The notes: a model not told the origin generated them from the sequence alone. 34,094 nt of DNA from Caballeronia humi (GCF_001544475.1 NZ_FCNW02000054.1:1-34094); one strand, 5' to 3'; shown: positions 24,727 to 33,689, counted from the first letter of the stretch. Program-made: numbers and translations.

Positions 24727-27147
24727 TCAGGAATGCGGCGCGAGCGTCGAGAGGAGCGCGGCGGCTTGCTGGCGCGTCGCGGGATCGTTCGATTCGATTA
24801 CTTCCTGCAGCAGTGTGCGCGCGCCTGACATATCGCCGAGGTCGATATATTCGGCCGCGAGTTCCAGCTTGTTGCGCGCGATCGCTGCTATTTGCTGGGG
24901 CGTGAAGGCGGGCAGCGGGTCGGTGTGGCTCGATTTGGGGTCGAGCTTGAAGTCGAGGCTCATCGGGCCGAATTTCGATGCGCCGAGACCCGCGACGGAG
25001 GCTGCGCCGGTGGTGCCGGCTTCGATTTCCGCTGCGGCCGACGAAGGGTCGGTTTGCGTTTGACGTTTCAGGACGCTGGGTTCTGCGACGGGTTGGGGTT
25101 TGATAGGGGTCGGATTGATCAAGTCGTCGTGGGCGGCTCGCGACGCGGCTGCCGGTTCTGCCAACGGCTGGGGCGTAACAGGCGATGGTGAAATCGACGA
25201 GGATGACAGGTCGCGGCGGGGCGGCAACGTCAGGTCGAGTGAGCCAAGCGCCTCGATCGCCTCGCGGGGGAATTTCGGCTGCGGGAGACGAGCGGCGGGA
25301 GTGGGTTCGTCGTCGGGTTCGAGGGGGCTAAGCGCGCGTTGTTGCGCGGCGTGCTCGGCGGCTTCGCGTAGCGCTGCTTCGCGCGCGGCGGTTTCACGTG
25401 CCTCACTGGTGCGTCGTTCTGCATCGCGCGCTTCTGCCTCGCGGGCTGTGGCTGCCCGTGCATCGGCTTCGCGCTGTTCCGACTCACGCGCTGCTGCTTC
25501 ACGCTCGGCCGCGTCACGTTCTGCGGCTTCTCGCCCTGCCGTTTCGCGCGCCTGCGCTTCCCGTTCTGCAGCCTCACGCGCCGCCGCTTCACGTTCTGCT
25601 GCCTCATGTTCTGCCGCTGCACGCGCTGCGGCTTCGCGTTCTGCCGTTTCGCGTTCTGCCGTTTCACGCTCTGCTGCTTCACGCTCTGCCGCTTCACGTT
25701 CTGCGGCTTCTCGCGCTGCGGCTTCACGTTCCGCCGCTTCACGTTCCGCCGCTTCACGTTCTGCGGCTTCTCGCGCTGCGGCTTCACGTTCCGCCGCCTC
25801 ACGTTCTGCCGCTGCACGCGCTGCCGCCTCACGTTCTGCTGCTTCTCGCGCTTCCGCTTCACGGGCTGCTGCTTCGCGTTCTGCTGCTTCACGTTCTGCC
25901 GCTGCACGCTCCGCAGCTTCGCGCTGCGCTGCCTCACGCGCCGCCGCCTCCCGCTCAGCCGCCTCCCGAGCCAGCGCTTCCTGCTTCTCAATCTCCAGCG
26001 CCTGCGCCTCCGCTTCAATCTGAGCGACGGTACGCAACGGCGGCACGAAGTCGCGATGTCGCGCGGCGGGCGCCTCGGGCATGAACGGAGCCGGCCGCGA
26101 TGCCGTTTCGCGCACTGGCGCGTCCGTCACCCGAACGGGCTTGTCGGCTTGGGCGCTGGCCGGCGTGGCGCGAGGCTCGTCGTCGGTCGGGGTATCGAAT
26201 GATTGCGGTGCGTCGTAGTCTTCGAGGCTCGCGGCGACCGCGTTCAACTCCGCCTCGTCGCGCTGTATCGATACGCCTTCGAGATTCTCAGCAACTGCAG
26301 TCGCTGAAGGCGGCACGGCACTGCGTTCGACGGCCACGGCTTCCGCTTCAGCCTCCCGACGGCGCTTCGATTTGTTCAACAGAAAAAGCACGAGCAGCAC
26401 CGCAAAAGCGCCGGCGCCGAGATAGATCGCCATCGGATTCCGCGAGGCCGCGGTGGCGGTCACCGGAGCCGACGCTGCCGCGCTGGCCGGCGTGACAGCC
26501 GATGCGCTCGGCGCAGCGGCGGTCTCGGACACAGCCGAAGCAGCTGGCGTTTCCGCCGTACCCGAGGCCTGAATCGTCCCGCCAGCGACGTGCGGCTCGC
26601 TCGCGCCGCCCGCAGCCGACGCCGACTCCTCGCGCTGCGCATTGAGAGCCGCACCCGTCGTCGCGGGCGCGGGCGACGTTGAGCCAGTGACAGCCGGCGC
26701 GGAAGTCTGAGCCGGAGCCGTCTCAACAGCCGCAGCCGCCGCACTCGCTGCTGAAGCTGCTGAAGCCACCGACGCCGCTGAAGCGCCCAAATCCACTGAC
26801 GGCACATTCAGAACCGCCCCGAGCCTGAGCCGGCTCGGATCGCGCCCCATGAACGCACCTGGATTCGCATCGAATAGCGCGCGCGACATCTTTTCACGCG
26901 TCGCGCGATCCGTCGATCCGGTGAGTTCGCCGGAAATATCGTTGAGCGACTGCCCCGGCTTGACCGTGTACTGTGCGCCGCCAGCAGCCGAAGCGCTTGA
27001 AGCAGCGGAAGCATCGCTAGCCTGCGCCCGCGCATCGCCGACATTCGCCCCGAAAATGATGACGCACGCGACACCGAACGCGAGCAACACGCCGCGCGAT
27101 GATCCGCGTGACGAGGGGACGAAGGGCCGACGAAGTCGAAGGGTCAT
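24727..27147 (-). CDS. fimV: FimV/HubP-type polar membrane protein
   Basis: This 806-residue inner-membrane protein of the FimV/HubP family organises cell-pole functions such as type IV pili and chemoreceptors in other bacteria. I start at ATG 27147 (TGGAG upstream) rather than at GTG 27162, five codons earlier. In order: a signal-like hydrophobic N-terminus (about 18-41), a periplasmic LysM domain (about 59-117), an Ala/Ser-rich linker, one membrane segment (about 237-257) followed by KSKRRR, a cytoplasmic acidic part, a 225-residue Ala-Glu-Arg repeat (about 378-602), and the C-terminal FimV domain (about 744-800, TPQQIAAIARNKLELAAEYI). It lies immediately before truA, as fimV does in Pseudomonas. 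The central repeat is far more regular than in typical family members. Confidence 0.93.
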   Translation of the reverse strand: MTLRLRRPFVPSSRGSSRGVLLAFGVACVIIFGANVGDARAQASDASAASSASAAGGAQYTVKPGQSLNDISGELTGSTDRATREKMSRALFDANPGAFMGRDPSRLRLGAVLNVPSVDLGASAASVASAASAASAAAAAVETAPAQTSAPAVTGSTSPAPATTGAALNAQREESASAAGGASEPHVAGGTIQASGTAETPAASAVSETAAAPSASAVTPASAAASAPVTATAASRNPMAIYLGAGAFAVLLVLFLLNKSKRRREAEAEAVAVERSAVPPSATAVAENLEGVSIQRDEAELNAVAASLEDYDAPQSFDTPTDDEPRATPASAQADKPVRVTDAPVRETASRPAPFMPEAPAARHRDFVPPLRTVAQIEAEAQALEIEKQEALAREAAEREAAAREAAQREAAERAAAEREAAEREAAAREAEAREAAEREAAARAAAEREAAEREAAAREAAEREAAEREAAEREAAAREAAEREAAEREAAERETAERETAEREAAARAAAEHEAAEREAAAREAAEREAQARETAGREAAERDAAEREAAARESEQREADARAATAREAEARDAERRTSEARETAAREAALREAAEHAAQQRALSPLEPDDEPTPAARLPQPKFPREAIEALGSLDLTLPPRRDLSSSSISPSPVTPQPLAEPAAASRAAHDDLINPTPIKPQPVAEPSVLKRQTQTDPSSAAAEIEAGTTGAASVAGLGASKFGPMSLDFKLDPKSSHTDPLPAFTPQQIAAIARNKLELAAEYIDLGDMSGARTLLQEVIESNDPATRQQAAALLSTLAPHS
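25342..26016 (-). repeat. Pentad (AEREA/AAREA) coding repeat within fimV
   Basis: About 45 pentads of the form A-x-R-E-A, mostly AEREA or AAREA, are coded here (FimV residues 378-602). On the plus strand the DNA shows a 15-base periodicity built from GCTTCACGTTCTGCC-like units with varied third bases. The repeat creates long spurious open frames on the opposite strand. The period of five does not match a heptad coiled coil; an Ala-rich single helix is likely. Confidence 0.85.
25681..25800 (-). repeat. 60-bp tandem duplication inside the fimV repeat
   Basis: The block 25681-25740 is repeated at 25741-25800 with 57 of 60 bases identical (differences at offsets 4, 7 and 58). Each copy encodes four pentads. 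Its near-identity against a diverged surrounding repeat points to a recent duplication and possible length variation between strains. Confidence 0.8.
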
Positions 27148-27199
27148 TGAGGCTCCAGGCACGTCGAAGAACGTAAAAAAAGCAAAAAGATCAGCCGCA

Positions 27200-27236
27200 C
27201 AAAAACAAAAAGCGCCGCGGAAAACGCGACGCTTTT
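27200..27236 (-). terminator. Rho-independent terminator after asd
   Basis: On the minus strand AAAAGCG (27236-27230) pairs with CGCTTTT (27214-27208), with an inner GCG/CGC step and a short AT-rich loop, followed by TTTTTGTTTTTG. It lies 35 bases after the asd stop and before fimV. A second perfect 9-bp hairpin (27241-27249 with 27257-27265) stands just upstream of it. The GTTTAC hexamer at 27264-27269 overlaps that second stem. Confidence 0.8.
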
Positions 27237-27270
27237 CGTGACTACGCGCGTCGTTGGCGCGTAGTTTACT

Positions 27271-28392
27271 TCACTTGTCGAGCAGAATGCGCAACATGCG
27301 ACGCAACGGCTCGGCCGCGCCCCAGAGCAATTGATCGCCGACCGTGAACGCCGACAGATACTCGCCGCCCATCGCCAACTTGCGCAGACGGCCGACCGGA
27401 ACCGTCAGCGTGCCCGTCACCACCGCCGGCGACAAATCGCGCATCGACGCTTCGCGCTCGTTCGGTACGACCTTCACCCAGTCGTTGGCCGAAGCGAGAA
27501 TGCCGTTCACTTCGTCGAGCGGCACGTCGCGGCGCAACTTGATCGTGAGCGCCTGCGAATGGCAGCGCATCGCGCCGATCCGCACGCACAGACCGTCGAC
27601 CGGCACCGAGCCCGGCTCGCCCATCGCCGGCTTGCCGAGGATCTTGTTGGTTTCGGCGCCGCCCTTCCACTCTTCCTTCGACATCCCATTGCCGAGATCC
27701 TTGTCGATCCACGGGATCAGCGAACCGGCGAGCGGCACGCCGAAGTTTTCGGTCGGCATGGCGTCGCTGTTCATCGTGGCGAGTACGCGGCGGTCGATGT
27801 CGAGAATCGCCGACGACGGATTCGCCAGTTCTTCCTTCACCGCGCCGTGCAACGCGCCCATCTGGCTGAGCAGTTCGCGCATGTTCTGCGCGCCCGCGCC
27901 GGAGGCGGCCTGATAGGTCATGGCCGTCGTCCATTCAACGAGGTTTTCGCGGAACAGGCCGCCGAGCGCCATCAGCATCAGGCTGACCGTGCAGTTCCCG
28001 CCGATGAAATTCCGGCCGCCCGCAACCAGCGAATCCTTGATGACGTTCAGATTCACCGGATCGAGGATGATGACCGCGTCGTCCTTCATGCGCAGCGACG
28101 ATGCCGCGTCGATCCAGTAGCCCTTCCAGCCCGCCGCGCGCAGCTTCGGGTAGACGTCGTTCGTATAGTCGCCGCCTTGGCACGTAATGATGGCGTCGCA
28201 CTTCTTCAGGTCGTCGATGCTTGTCGCATCTTTCAGCTTTGTCTCGTTTTTAGCGAACGACGGCGCATTGCCGCCCGCATTGCTGGTGCTGAAAAACACC
28301 GGTTCGATCAGATCGAAATCGCCTTCCTGTTGCATGCGTTGCATCAGGACGCTGCCGACCATGCCGCGCCAACCAACGAGACCTACGTTCAT
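27271..28392 (-). CDS. asd: Aspartate-semialdehyde dehydrogenase
   Basis: This 373-residue NADPH-dependent enzyme reduces aspartyl phosphate to aspartate semialdehyde, the branch point to lysine/diaminopimelate, methionine and threonine. The N-terminal nucleotide loop GLVGWRGMVGSVL is intact, and the catalytic Cys134 is in GGNCTVSLM. The start ATG 28392 has AAGGG upstream; a 24-codon extension is rejected because the conserved protein starts at MNVGLVGWRG. It is flanked by its own terminator and by a 384-base gap upstream, so it is probably transcribed separately. Confidence 0.96.
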   Translation of the reverse strand: MNVGLVGWRGMVGSVLMQRMQQEGDFDLIEPVFFSTSNAGGNAPSFAKNETKLKDATSIDDLKKCDAIITCQGGDYTNDVYPKLRAAGWKGYWIDAASSLRMKDDAVIILDPVNLNVIKDSLVAGGRNFIGGNCTVSLMLMALGGLFRENLVEWTTAMTYQAASGAGAQNMRELLSQMGALHGAVKEELANPSSAILDIDRRVLATMNSDAMPTENFGVPLAGSLIPWIDKDLGNGMSKEEWKGGAETNKILGKPAMGEPGSVPVDGLCVRIGAMRCHSQALTIKLRRDVPLDEVNGILASANDWVKVVPNEREASMRDLSPAVVTGTLTVPVGRLRKLAMGGEYLSAFTVGDQLLWGAAEPLRRMLRILLDK

Positions 28393-28730
28393 GACTAACC
28401 CTTGAAGTGGACGCTTCCCCGCAACTTTACCCGGCGTGACCGCGCGGGGAAGATGGGCGGACACGACGGACGATCAGCGAATCGTGATCGTTTTGTGGGA
28501 GATTTTTGTAATGCGCTTGGACGTGCACGACGTGCCGATGCGCGTAACCGTGGCGAGCCGAATCGCGCGGGCCGTTTCGCCGCGTGAAATCGAGTCCAGA
28601 GAGATTTGAGAGATCTTCGCCATAAGAAAACAGTCTACACGATAACCCGCTCTTTTCGCCTCACCAGCGTCGCGATTCACTGAATTTCAAGCGGATCGTG
28701 CGGGATAAGCGGCGAAAAGAGAAGTTTTCA
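28393..28730. other. leuB-asd intergenic region with a possible small ORF
   Basis: This 338-base stretch contains no recognised gene. On the minus strand an ATG at 28623 opens a 49-codon frame ending at 28474 (MAKISQISLD..., very basic, Ser/Thr-rich). It lacks a visible ribosome-binding site, and its codon-position composition is not convincing (low GC at first positions), so I do not call it as a gene. A TAGACT hexamer 9 bases before that ATG could be the -10 of an asd promoter. Confidence 0.3.
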
Positions 28731-28766
28731 CGCGATCAGCGCTTTCTCGAAAAAGCGCCAATCGCG
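28731..28766 (-). terminator. Nested hairpin after leuB, probable terminator
   Basis: The outer arms are CGCGAT/ATCGCG (28731-28736 and 28761-28766) and the inner arms GCGCTTT/AAAGCGC (28739-28745 and 28752-28758), separated by a matched 2-base internal loop. It starts 11 bases after the leuB stop. The T tract that follows on the minus strand is imperfect (ACTTCTCTTTT), so the strength is uncertain. Confidence 0.65.
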
Positions 28767-28776
28767 TCGCCCTGCG

Positions 28777-29844
28777 TTAAAGCGCCGCCAGCACCGCGTC
28801 GCCCATTTCCTTCGTGCCGACGGTCTTGCCGTCCTGCGTCGCGATGTCGCCGGTGCGGTAACCCTGCTCCAGCACCTTCTTCACCGCGCTTTCGATGCGG
28901 TCCGCCTGCTCGGTCTTGCCAAGCGAGTAGCGCAGCATCATCGCGGCCGAGAGGATGGTTGCGAGCGGATTCGCCACGCCCTTGCCCGCGATGTCCGGCG
29001 CCGATCCGTGCGACGGCTCGTACAAGCCCTTGTTGTTCTTGTCGAGCGATGCCGACGGCAGCATGCCGATCGAGCCGGTCAGCATGGCGGCTTCGTCGGA
29101 GAGGATGTCGCCGAACATGTTGCCGGTGACGACCACGTCGAACGCTTTCGGCGCCTTCACGAGTTGCATCGCGGCGTTGTCGACGTACATGTGCGACAGC
29201 TCGACGTCCGCGTATTCCTTCGATACGTCGATCATCACGTCACGCCACAGTTGCGACGTCTCCAGCACGTTCGCCTTGTCGACGCTCGTCAGCTTCTTCT
29301 GGCGCTTTTGTGCCGCCTGAAAAGCGACGTGCGCAATGCGGCGCACTTCCGGTTCGGAATAGCGCATCGTGTCGAAGCCTTCCTTCGCGCCCTCGAACAA
29401 GCCGTCCGGCGACGAACGCACGCCGCGCGGCTGGCCGAAGTAGATGTCGCCGTTCAACTCGCGGATGATCAGGATGTCGAGCCCGGCAACGATTTCCGCC
29501 TTCAGCGACGACGCCGCCGTCAGTTGCGGATAACAGATCGCCGGCCGGAAATTCGCGAAGAGCTGCAGGTGCTTGCGCAGGCCGAGAATCGCCTGCTCGG
29601 GACGCAGCGCGCGTTCGAGCGAATCGTATTTCCAGTCGCCGACCGCGCCGAACAGGATCGCGTCGGCTTCCTTCGCGAGCGCGAGCGTGGAATCCGGGAG
29701 CGGGTGGCCCTTCGCCTCGTAACCCGCGCCGCCGACGGGCGCCTCTTCGAGCTCGAACTTCTCGCCGAGCGCGTTCAGCACCTTGACGGCTTCCTTCATG
29801 ATCTCCGGACCGATGCCATCGCCGGGCAGCACTGCAATCTTCAT
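28777..29844 (-). CDS. leuB: 3-isopropylmalate dehydrogenase LeuB
   Basis: This 355-residue NAD-dependent enzyme oxidises and decarboxylates 3-isopropylmalate in leucine synthesis. The conserved blocks are the N-terminal IAVLPGDGIGPEI, the substrate/Mg region NMFGDILSDEAAML, and the NAD loop EPSHGSAPDIAGKG. The start ATG 29844 is preceded by GGGAAAC. It is the last gene of leuC-leuD-leuB and lies 46 bases after leuD. Confidence 0.97.
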   Translation of the reverse strand: MKIAVLPGDGIGPEIMKEAVKVLNALGEKFELEEAPVGGAGYEAKGHPLPDSTLALAKEADAILFGAVGDWKYDSLERALRPEQAILGLRKHLQLFANFRPAICYPQLTAASSLKAEIVAGLDILIIRELNGDIYFGQPRGVRSSPDGLFEGAKEGFDTMRYSEPEVRRIAHVAFQAAQKRQKKLTSVDKANVLETSQLWRDVMIDVSKEYADVELSHMYVDNAAMQLVKAPKAFDVVVTGNMFGDILSDEAAMLTGSIGMLPSASLDKNNKGLYEPSHGSAPDIAGKGVANPLATILSAAMMLRYSLGKTEQADRIESAVKKVLEQGYRTGDIATQDGKTVGTKEMGDAVLAAL

Positions 29845-29890
29845 ATCGTTTCCCAATCAGTTGAAAGTTATCGGACGCTCAGCGGACGAC

Positions 29891-30541
29891 TTAGCGCACA
29901 AGCCGGTTGTTCAGCCACGGCTGCTTTGCGAGGCGCTCCGCTTCGAACTGGCGAATCTTGTCGGCGTGACGCAGCGTGAGGCCGATGTCGTCGAAACCGT
30001 TCAGCAGGCAGAACTTGCGGAAACCCGGCACTTCGAACGGAAATTCGGTGCCGTCGCCGGTGCGCACGACCTGCGCTTCGAGGTCGACCGTCAGCGAGTA
30101 GCCGACGAACGCGTACGTCTCGTTGAACAGCTTGTCGACCTGTTGCTCCGTCAGCGCGATCGGCAAAAGGCCGTTCTTGAAGCAGTTGTTGTAGAAGATG
30201 TCGGCGAAACTCGGCGCGATGATCGCGCGGAAGCCGTATTGGTCAAGCGCCCACGGCGCGTGTTCGCGCGAACTGCCGCAGCCGAAGTTCTTGCGCGTGA
30301 GCAGGATCGACGCGCCCTTGTAGCGCTCCTGATTCAGCACGAAGTCCGGGTTCAGCGGACGCTTGCTGTTGTCCTGGCCGGGCTGGCCGACGTCGAGATA
30401 ACGCCATTCGTCGAACGCGTTCGGGCCGAAACCCGTGCGCTTGATCGATTTCAGGAACTGCTTCGGAATGATCGCGTCCGTATCGACGTTTTCGCGATCC
30501 AGCGGCGCCACGAGGCCGCTGTGAACAATGAATTTTTCCAT
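29891..30541 (-). CDS. leuD: 3-isopropylmalate dehydratase small subunit LeuD
   Basis: This 216-residue swivel-domain subunit pairs with LeuC to isomerise 2- to 3-isopropylmalate. DTDAIIPKQFL and NFGCGSSREHAPWAL, the family signatures, are present. It lies 33 bases after leuC. In some Burkholderia an entericidin gene sits between leuC and leuD (from memory), but there is no room for one here. Confidence 0.97.
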   Translation of the reverse strand: MEKFIVHSGLVAPLDRENVDTDAIIPKQFLKSIKRTGFGPNAFDEWRYLDVGQPGQDNSKRPLNPDFVLNQERYKGASILLTRKNFGCGSSREHAPWALDQYGFRAIIAPSFADIFYNNCFKNGLLPIALTEQQVDKLFNETYAFVGYSLTVDLEAQVVRTGDGTEFPFEVPGFRKFCLLNGFDDIGLTLRHADKIRQFEAERLAKQPWLNNRLVR

Positions 30542-30574
30542 GACGCTTTACCGGTGAATGTTGTGCGCTTCAGT

Positions 30575-31984
30575 TCAGGCGAGCTTGCGGATATCGACGA
30601 AATGCCCTTCGATCGCCGCGGCCGCCGCCATCGCCGGGCTCACGAGATGCGTGCGTCCGCCCGCGCCCTGACGGCCTTCGAAGTTGCGGTTCGACGTCGA
30701 TGCGCAGCGCTCGCCCGGCTCCAGCCGGTCGGCGTTCATCGCGAGGCACATCGAGCAGCCCGGTTCGCGCCATTCGAAGCCGGCGTCGGTGAAGACCTTG
30801 TCGAGCCCTTCGCGCTCGGCCTGCGCCTTCACGAGCCCCGAGCCCGGCACGACCATCGCGAGCCGGATGTTCGGCGCAACGCGGCGTCCGAGCGTCTTCA
30901 CGACGTAAGCGGCCGCACGCAAATCTTCGATTCGCGCGTTCGTGCACGAGCCGATGAAAATCTTGTCCGGCTTGATCGATTCGATCGGCGTGTTCGGCGT
31001 GAGCGCCATGTAATGCAGCGCGCGTTCCAGCGCGTCGCGCTTGACCGGGTCTTTTTCGCGCTCGGGATCGGGCACGCGGCCGTCGATCGACGTCACCATT
31101 TCCGGCGACGTGCCCCACGTCACCTGCGGCACGATTTCCGCGGCGTTCAACTCGACCACGCGATCGAACTGCGCGTCCGGGTCCGACTTGAACTGGCGCC
31201 AGTATTCGGCCGCCTGCTGGAACTCCGCGCCCTGCGGCGAGTACGGACGGTCCTTCAGGTAGTTGATCGTGGTGTCGTCCACGGCGACCATGCCAGCGCG
31301 CGCGCCCGCCTCGATCGCCATGTTGCAGACCGTCATGCGGCCTTCCATCGACAGCGCGCGAATGGTCGAACCGCCGAATTCGATCGCGTAGCCTGTGCCG
31401 CCCGCCGTGCCAATCCTGCCGATGATCGCGAGCACGATGTCCTTCGCCGTACAACCGCGCGGCAACTGGCCCTCGACCTTGACCAGCATGTTCTTGCTTT
31501 TCTTCTGCAAAAGCGTTTGCGTGGCGAGGACGTGCTCGACTTCCGACGTGCCGATGCCGTGCGCCAGCGCGCCGAACGCGCCGTGCGTGGACGTATGCGA
31601 GTCGCCGCAGACGATGGTCATGCCCGGCAGCGTCGCGCCCTGCTCCGGCCCGATGATGTGCACGATGCCCTGGCGCAAATCGTTCATCTTGAACTGCGTG
31701 ATGCCGAAGGCGTCGCAGTTGGCGTCGAGCGTATCGACCTGGAGCTTCGAGATCGGGTCCGCGATGCCGTGCGAGCGGTCGGTGGTGGGCACGTTGTGAT
31801 CCGACACCGCCAGATTCGCGCTGATGCGCCACACCGGGCGCTCGGCCAGCTTCAGGCCTTCGAACGCCTGCGGACTCGTCACTTCATGCAGCAGGTGGCG
31901 ATCGATATAGAGGATGGAAGTGCCGTCTTCCTCGGTGTGGATCACGTGCGAGTTCCACAGTTTGTCGTACAGAGTCTGTGACAT
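30575..31984 (-). CDS. leuC: 3-isopropylmalate dehydratase large subunit LeuC
   Basis: This 469-residue aconitase-family subunit carries the [4Fe-4S] cluster. The cluster ligands Cys347 (FIGSCTNARIEDL), Cys410 and Cys413 (EPGCSMCLAMN) are all present. The start ATG 31984 (MSQTLYDKLW) is the conserved N-terminus; a 23-codon upstream extension is dismissed. It is the first gene of leuCDB. Confidence 0.97.
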   Translation of the reverse strand: MSQTLYDKLWNSHVIHTEEDGTSILYIDRHLLHEVTSPQAFEGLKLAERPVWRISANLAVSDHNVPTTDRSHGIADPISKLQVDTLDANCDAFGITQFKMNDLRQGIVHIIGPEQGATLPGMTIVCGDSHTSTHGAFGALAHGIGTSEVEHVLATQTLLQKKSKNMLVKVEGQLPRGCTAKDIVLAIIGRIGTAGGTGYAIEFGGSTIRALSMEGRMTVCNMAIEAGARAGMVAVDDTTINYLKDRPYSPQGAEFQQAAEYWRQFKSDPDAQFDRVVELNAAEIVPQVTWGTSPEMVTSIDGRVPDPEREKDPVKRDALERALHYMALTPNTPIESIKPDKIFIGSCTNARIEDLRAAAYVVKTLGRRVAPNIRLAMVVPGSGLVKAQAEREGLDKVFTDAGFEWREPGCSMCLAMNADRLEPGERCASTSNRNFEGRQGAGGRTHLVSPAMAAAAAIEGHFVDIRKLA

Positions 31985-32275
31985 GGTGAGCGCTTTCAAA
32001 GTGACTGCGGGGATCGTTCTAGGTGTCGGTCGATTATGCCACCAAGAAAGCACGCATGTTTCGGCTTGGAGAGAAAAAACCGATAAAAAACAGGGAGTTG
32101 GGTGGTAGTGGCGCTACCTGTATGGGTGATACCCGGATGGTTTTCGACGGCGCGCGAAATGCCTCTCACGCATCCTGCCGAGTCGAAAAGTGTTTCGTTT
32201 CACGGGCTTGGACGATGTTGCGCGTGCCGGATATGCGCTTCAGCCGTCCTGCACATCTCTTGCCTGTCAGGATGC
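31985..32275 (-). promoter_or_regulatory. leuCDB upstream region
   Basis: There is no gene in these 291 bases. On the minus strand, CATAAT at 32038-32033 lies about 50 bases before the leuC ATG and is a possible -10, without a clear -35. T-rich tracts (near 32073-32096) lie further upstream and resemble an AT-rich promoter-proximal element. I saw no run of Leu codons that would suggest a leader peptide attenuator. Confidence 0.3.
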
Positions 32276-32299
32276 AAAAAACCCCGCCGAGGCGGGGTT
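32276..32299 (-). terminator. Rho-independent terminator of gltA
   Basis: The perfect 8-bp stem AACCCCGC/GCGGGGTT has a 4-base loop and ends in TTTTTT on the minus strand. It begins 27 bases after the gltA stop and separates gltA from leuC. Confidence 0.92.
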
Positions 32300-32325
32300 C
32301 CTTGTCTGCGGCAAACCGAAAGCGC

Positions 32326-33627
32326 TTAACGCTTGTCGATCGCCTTGACTTCGCGCGGCGCCTCGCCGATGAACAGCTGACGCGGACGGCCAATCTTCTG
32401 CTCCGGATCAGCGATCATCTCGTTCCACTGCGCGATCCAGCCCACCGTACGCGCCATCGCGAAAATACACGTGAACATCGACGTCGGAATGCCCAGTGCG
32501 CGCTGCACGATGCCCGAGTAGAAGTCGACGTTCGGATACAGCTTGCGCGACACGAAGTATTCGTCTTCGAGCGCGATCTTTTCGAGTTCCATCGCGAGCT
32601 TGAAGAGCGGATCGTCGTGCAGACCGAGTTCTTCGAGCACTTCATGGCACGTTTCGCGCATCAGCTTCGCACGCGGATCGTAGTTCTTGTACACGCGGTG
32701 GCCGAAGCCCATCAGCTTCACGCCCGAATTCTTGTCTTTCACCTGCTTGATGAACTCGGGGATGTTGTCGACCGAGCCGATCTCTTCCAGCATGTTCAGC
32801 GCCGCTTCGTTCGCGCCGCCGTGCGCCGGCCCCCACAGACAAGCGATACCGGCCGCGATACACGCGAAGGGATTCGCACCCGACGAACCGGCGAGACGCA
32901 CAGTGGACGTCGACGCATTTTGCTCGTGGTCCGCGTGCAGGATCAGGATACGGTCGAGGGCGCGCACGAGCACGTCGTTGACCTTGTACTCTTCGCACGG
33001 GTTCGCGAACATCATGTGCATGAAGTTCGCGCTGTACGACAGGTCGTTCTTCGGATACACGAACGGCTGGCCGATGCTGAACTTGTACGCCATCGCGACG
33101 AGCGTCGGCAGCTTGGCGATCATGCGGATCGCCGAGACTTCCCGGTGACGCGGATCGTTGATATTCAGCGAATCGTGATAGAACGCCGACAACGCGCCGA
33201 CCGCTGCGACCAGCACCGCCATCGGGTGCGCGTCGCGACGGAAGCCGCGGAAGAAGAAGTGCATCTGCTCGTGCACCATCGTGTGACGCGTGACGGTGTC
33301 GACGAACTCGGCTTTTTGCGCCTTGTTCGGCAGTTCACCCTTCAGAAGCAGATAGCACGATTCGAGAAAGTCGGCGTTCACCGCCAGTTGCTCGATCGGA
33401 TAGCCGCGATAGAGCAGTTCGCCCTTGTCGCCATCGATATAGGTGATGGCGGAATTGCACGCCGCCGTAGACATGAAGCCCGGGTCATACGTGAACTTGC
33501 CGGTCTGACCGTACAACTTGCGGATGTCGATTACGTCGGGGCCCATCGTGCCCTTGTAGATCGGCAATTCGACGCTCGGCGAGTTGTCGCTGAACGATAG
33601 CGTGGCTTTAACATCTGACGGGGTCAT
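32326..33627 (-). CDS. gltA: Citrate synthase (type II) GltA
   Basis: This 433-residue enzyme condenses acetyl-CoA and oxaloacetate at the entry of the TCA cycle. The catalytic residues His269 (WGPAHGGANEA), His310 (GFGHRVYKNYDPR) and Asp368 (LYPNVDFYSG) match E. coli His264, His305 and Asp362. The ATG has GAGGAT upstream. It lies downstream of sdhB-sdhE, a usual betaproteobacterial order, with its own terminator. Confidence 0.97.
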   Translation of the reverse strand: MTPSDVKATLSFSDNSPSVELPIYKGTMGPDVIDIRKLYGQTGKFTYDPGFMSTAACNSAITYIDGDKGELLYRGYPIEQLAVNADFLESCYLLLKGELPNKAQKAEFVDTVTRHTMVHEQMHFFFRGFRRDAHPMAVLVAAVGALSAFYHDSLNINDPRHREVSAIRMIAKLPTLVAMAYKFSIGQPFVYPKNDLSYSANFMHMMFANPCEEYKVNDVLVRALDRILILHADHEQNASTSTVRLAGSSGANPFACIAAGIACLWGPAHGGANEAALNMLEEIGSVDNIPEFIKQVKDKNSGVKLMGFGHRVYKNYDPRAKLMRETCHEVLEELGLHDDPLFKLAMELEKIALEDEYFVSRKLYPNVDFYSGIVQRALGIPTSMFTCIFAMARTVGWIAQWNEMIADPEQKIGRPRQLFIGEAPREVKAIDKR

Positions 33628-33689
33628 AGCACATCCTCAATCGAAGTATGGATACAGGTTTTCGATAATTTGCACGACGGAGCGGCGCG

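Noticed and set aside
25100..26202. Overlapping long plus-strand frames opposite the fimV repeat (Ser/Ala/Arg, Leu/Pro/His and Phe/Cys-rich)
   Set aside because: They are by-products of the 15-base coding repeat of fimV, which keeps several frames free of stops.
29783..31981. 732-codon plus-strand open frame opposite leuD and leuC
   Set aside because: It is a shadow of the conserved leu genes with low-complexity Arg/Val/Asp composition and no recognisable motif.
32023..33600. 525-codon plus-strand open frame opposite gltA
   Set aside because: It is antisense to gltA, whose catalytic residues are all present; its own composition is typical of a GC-driven shadow frame.
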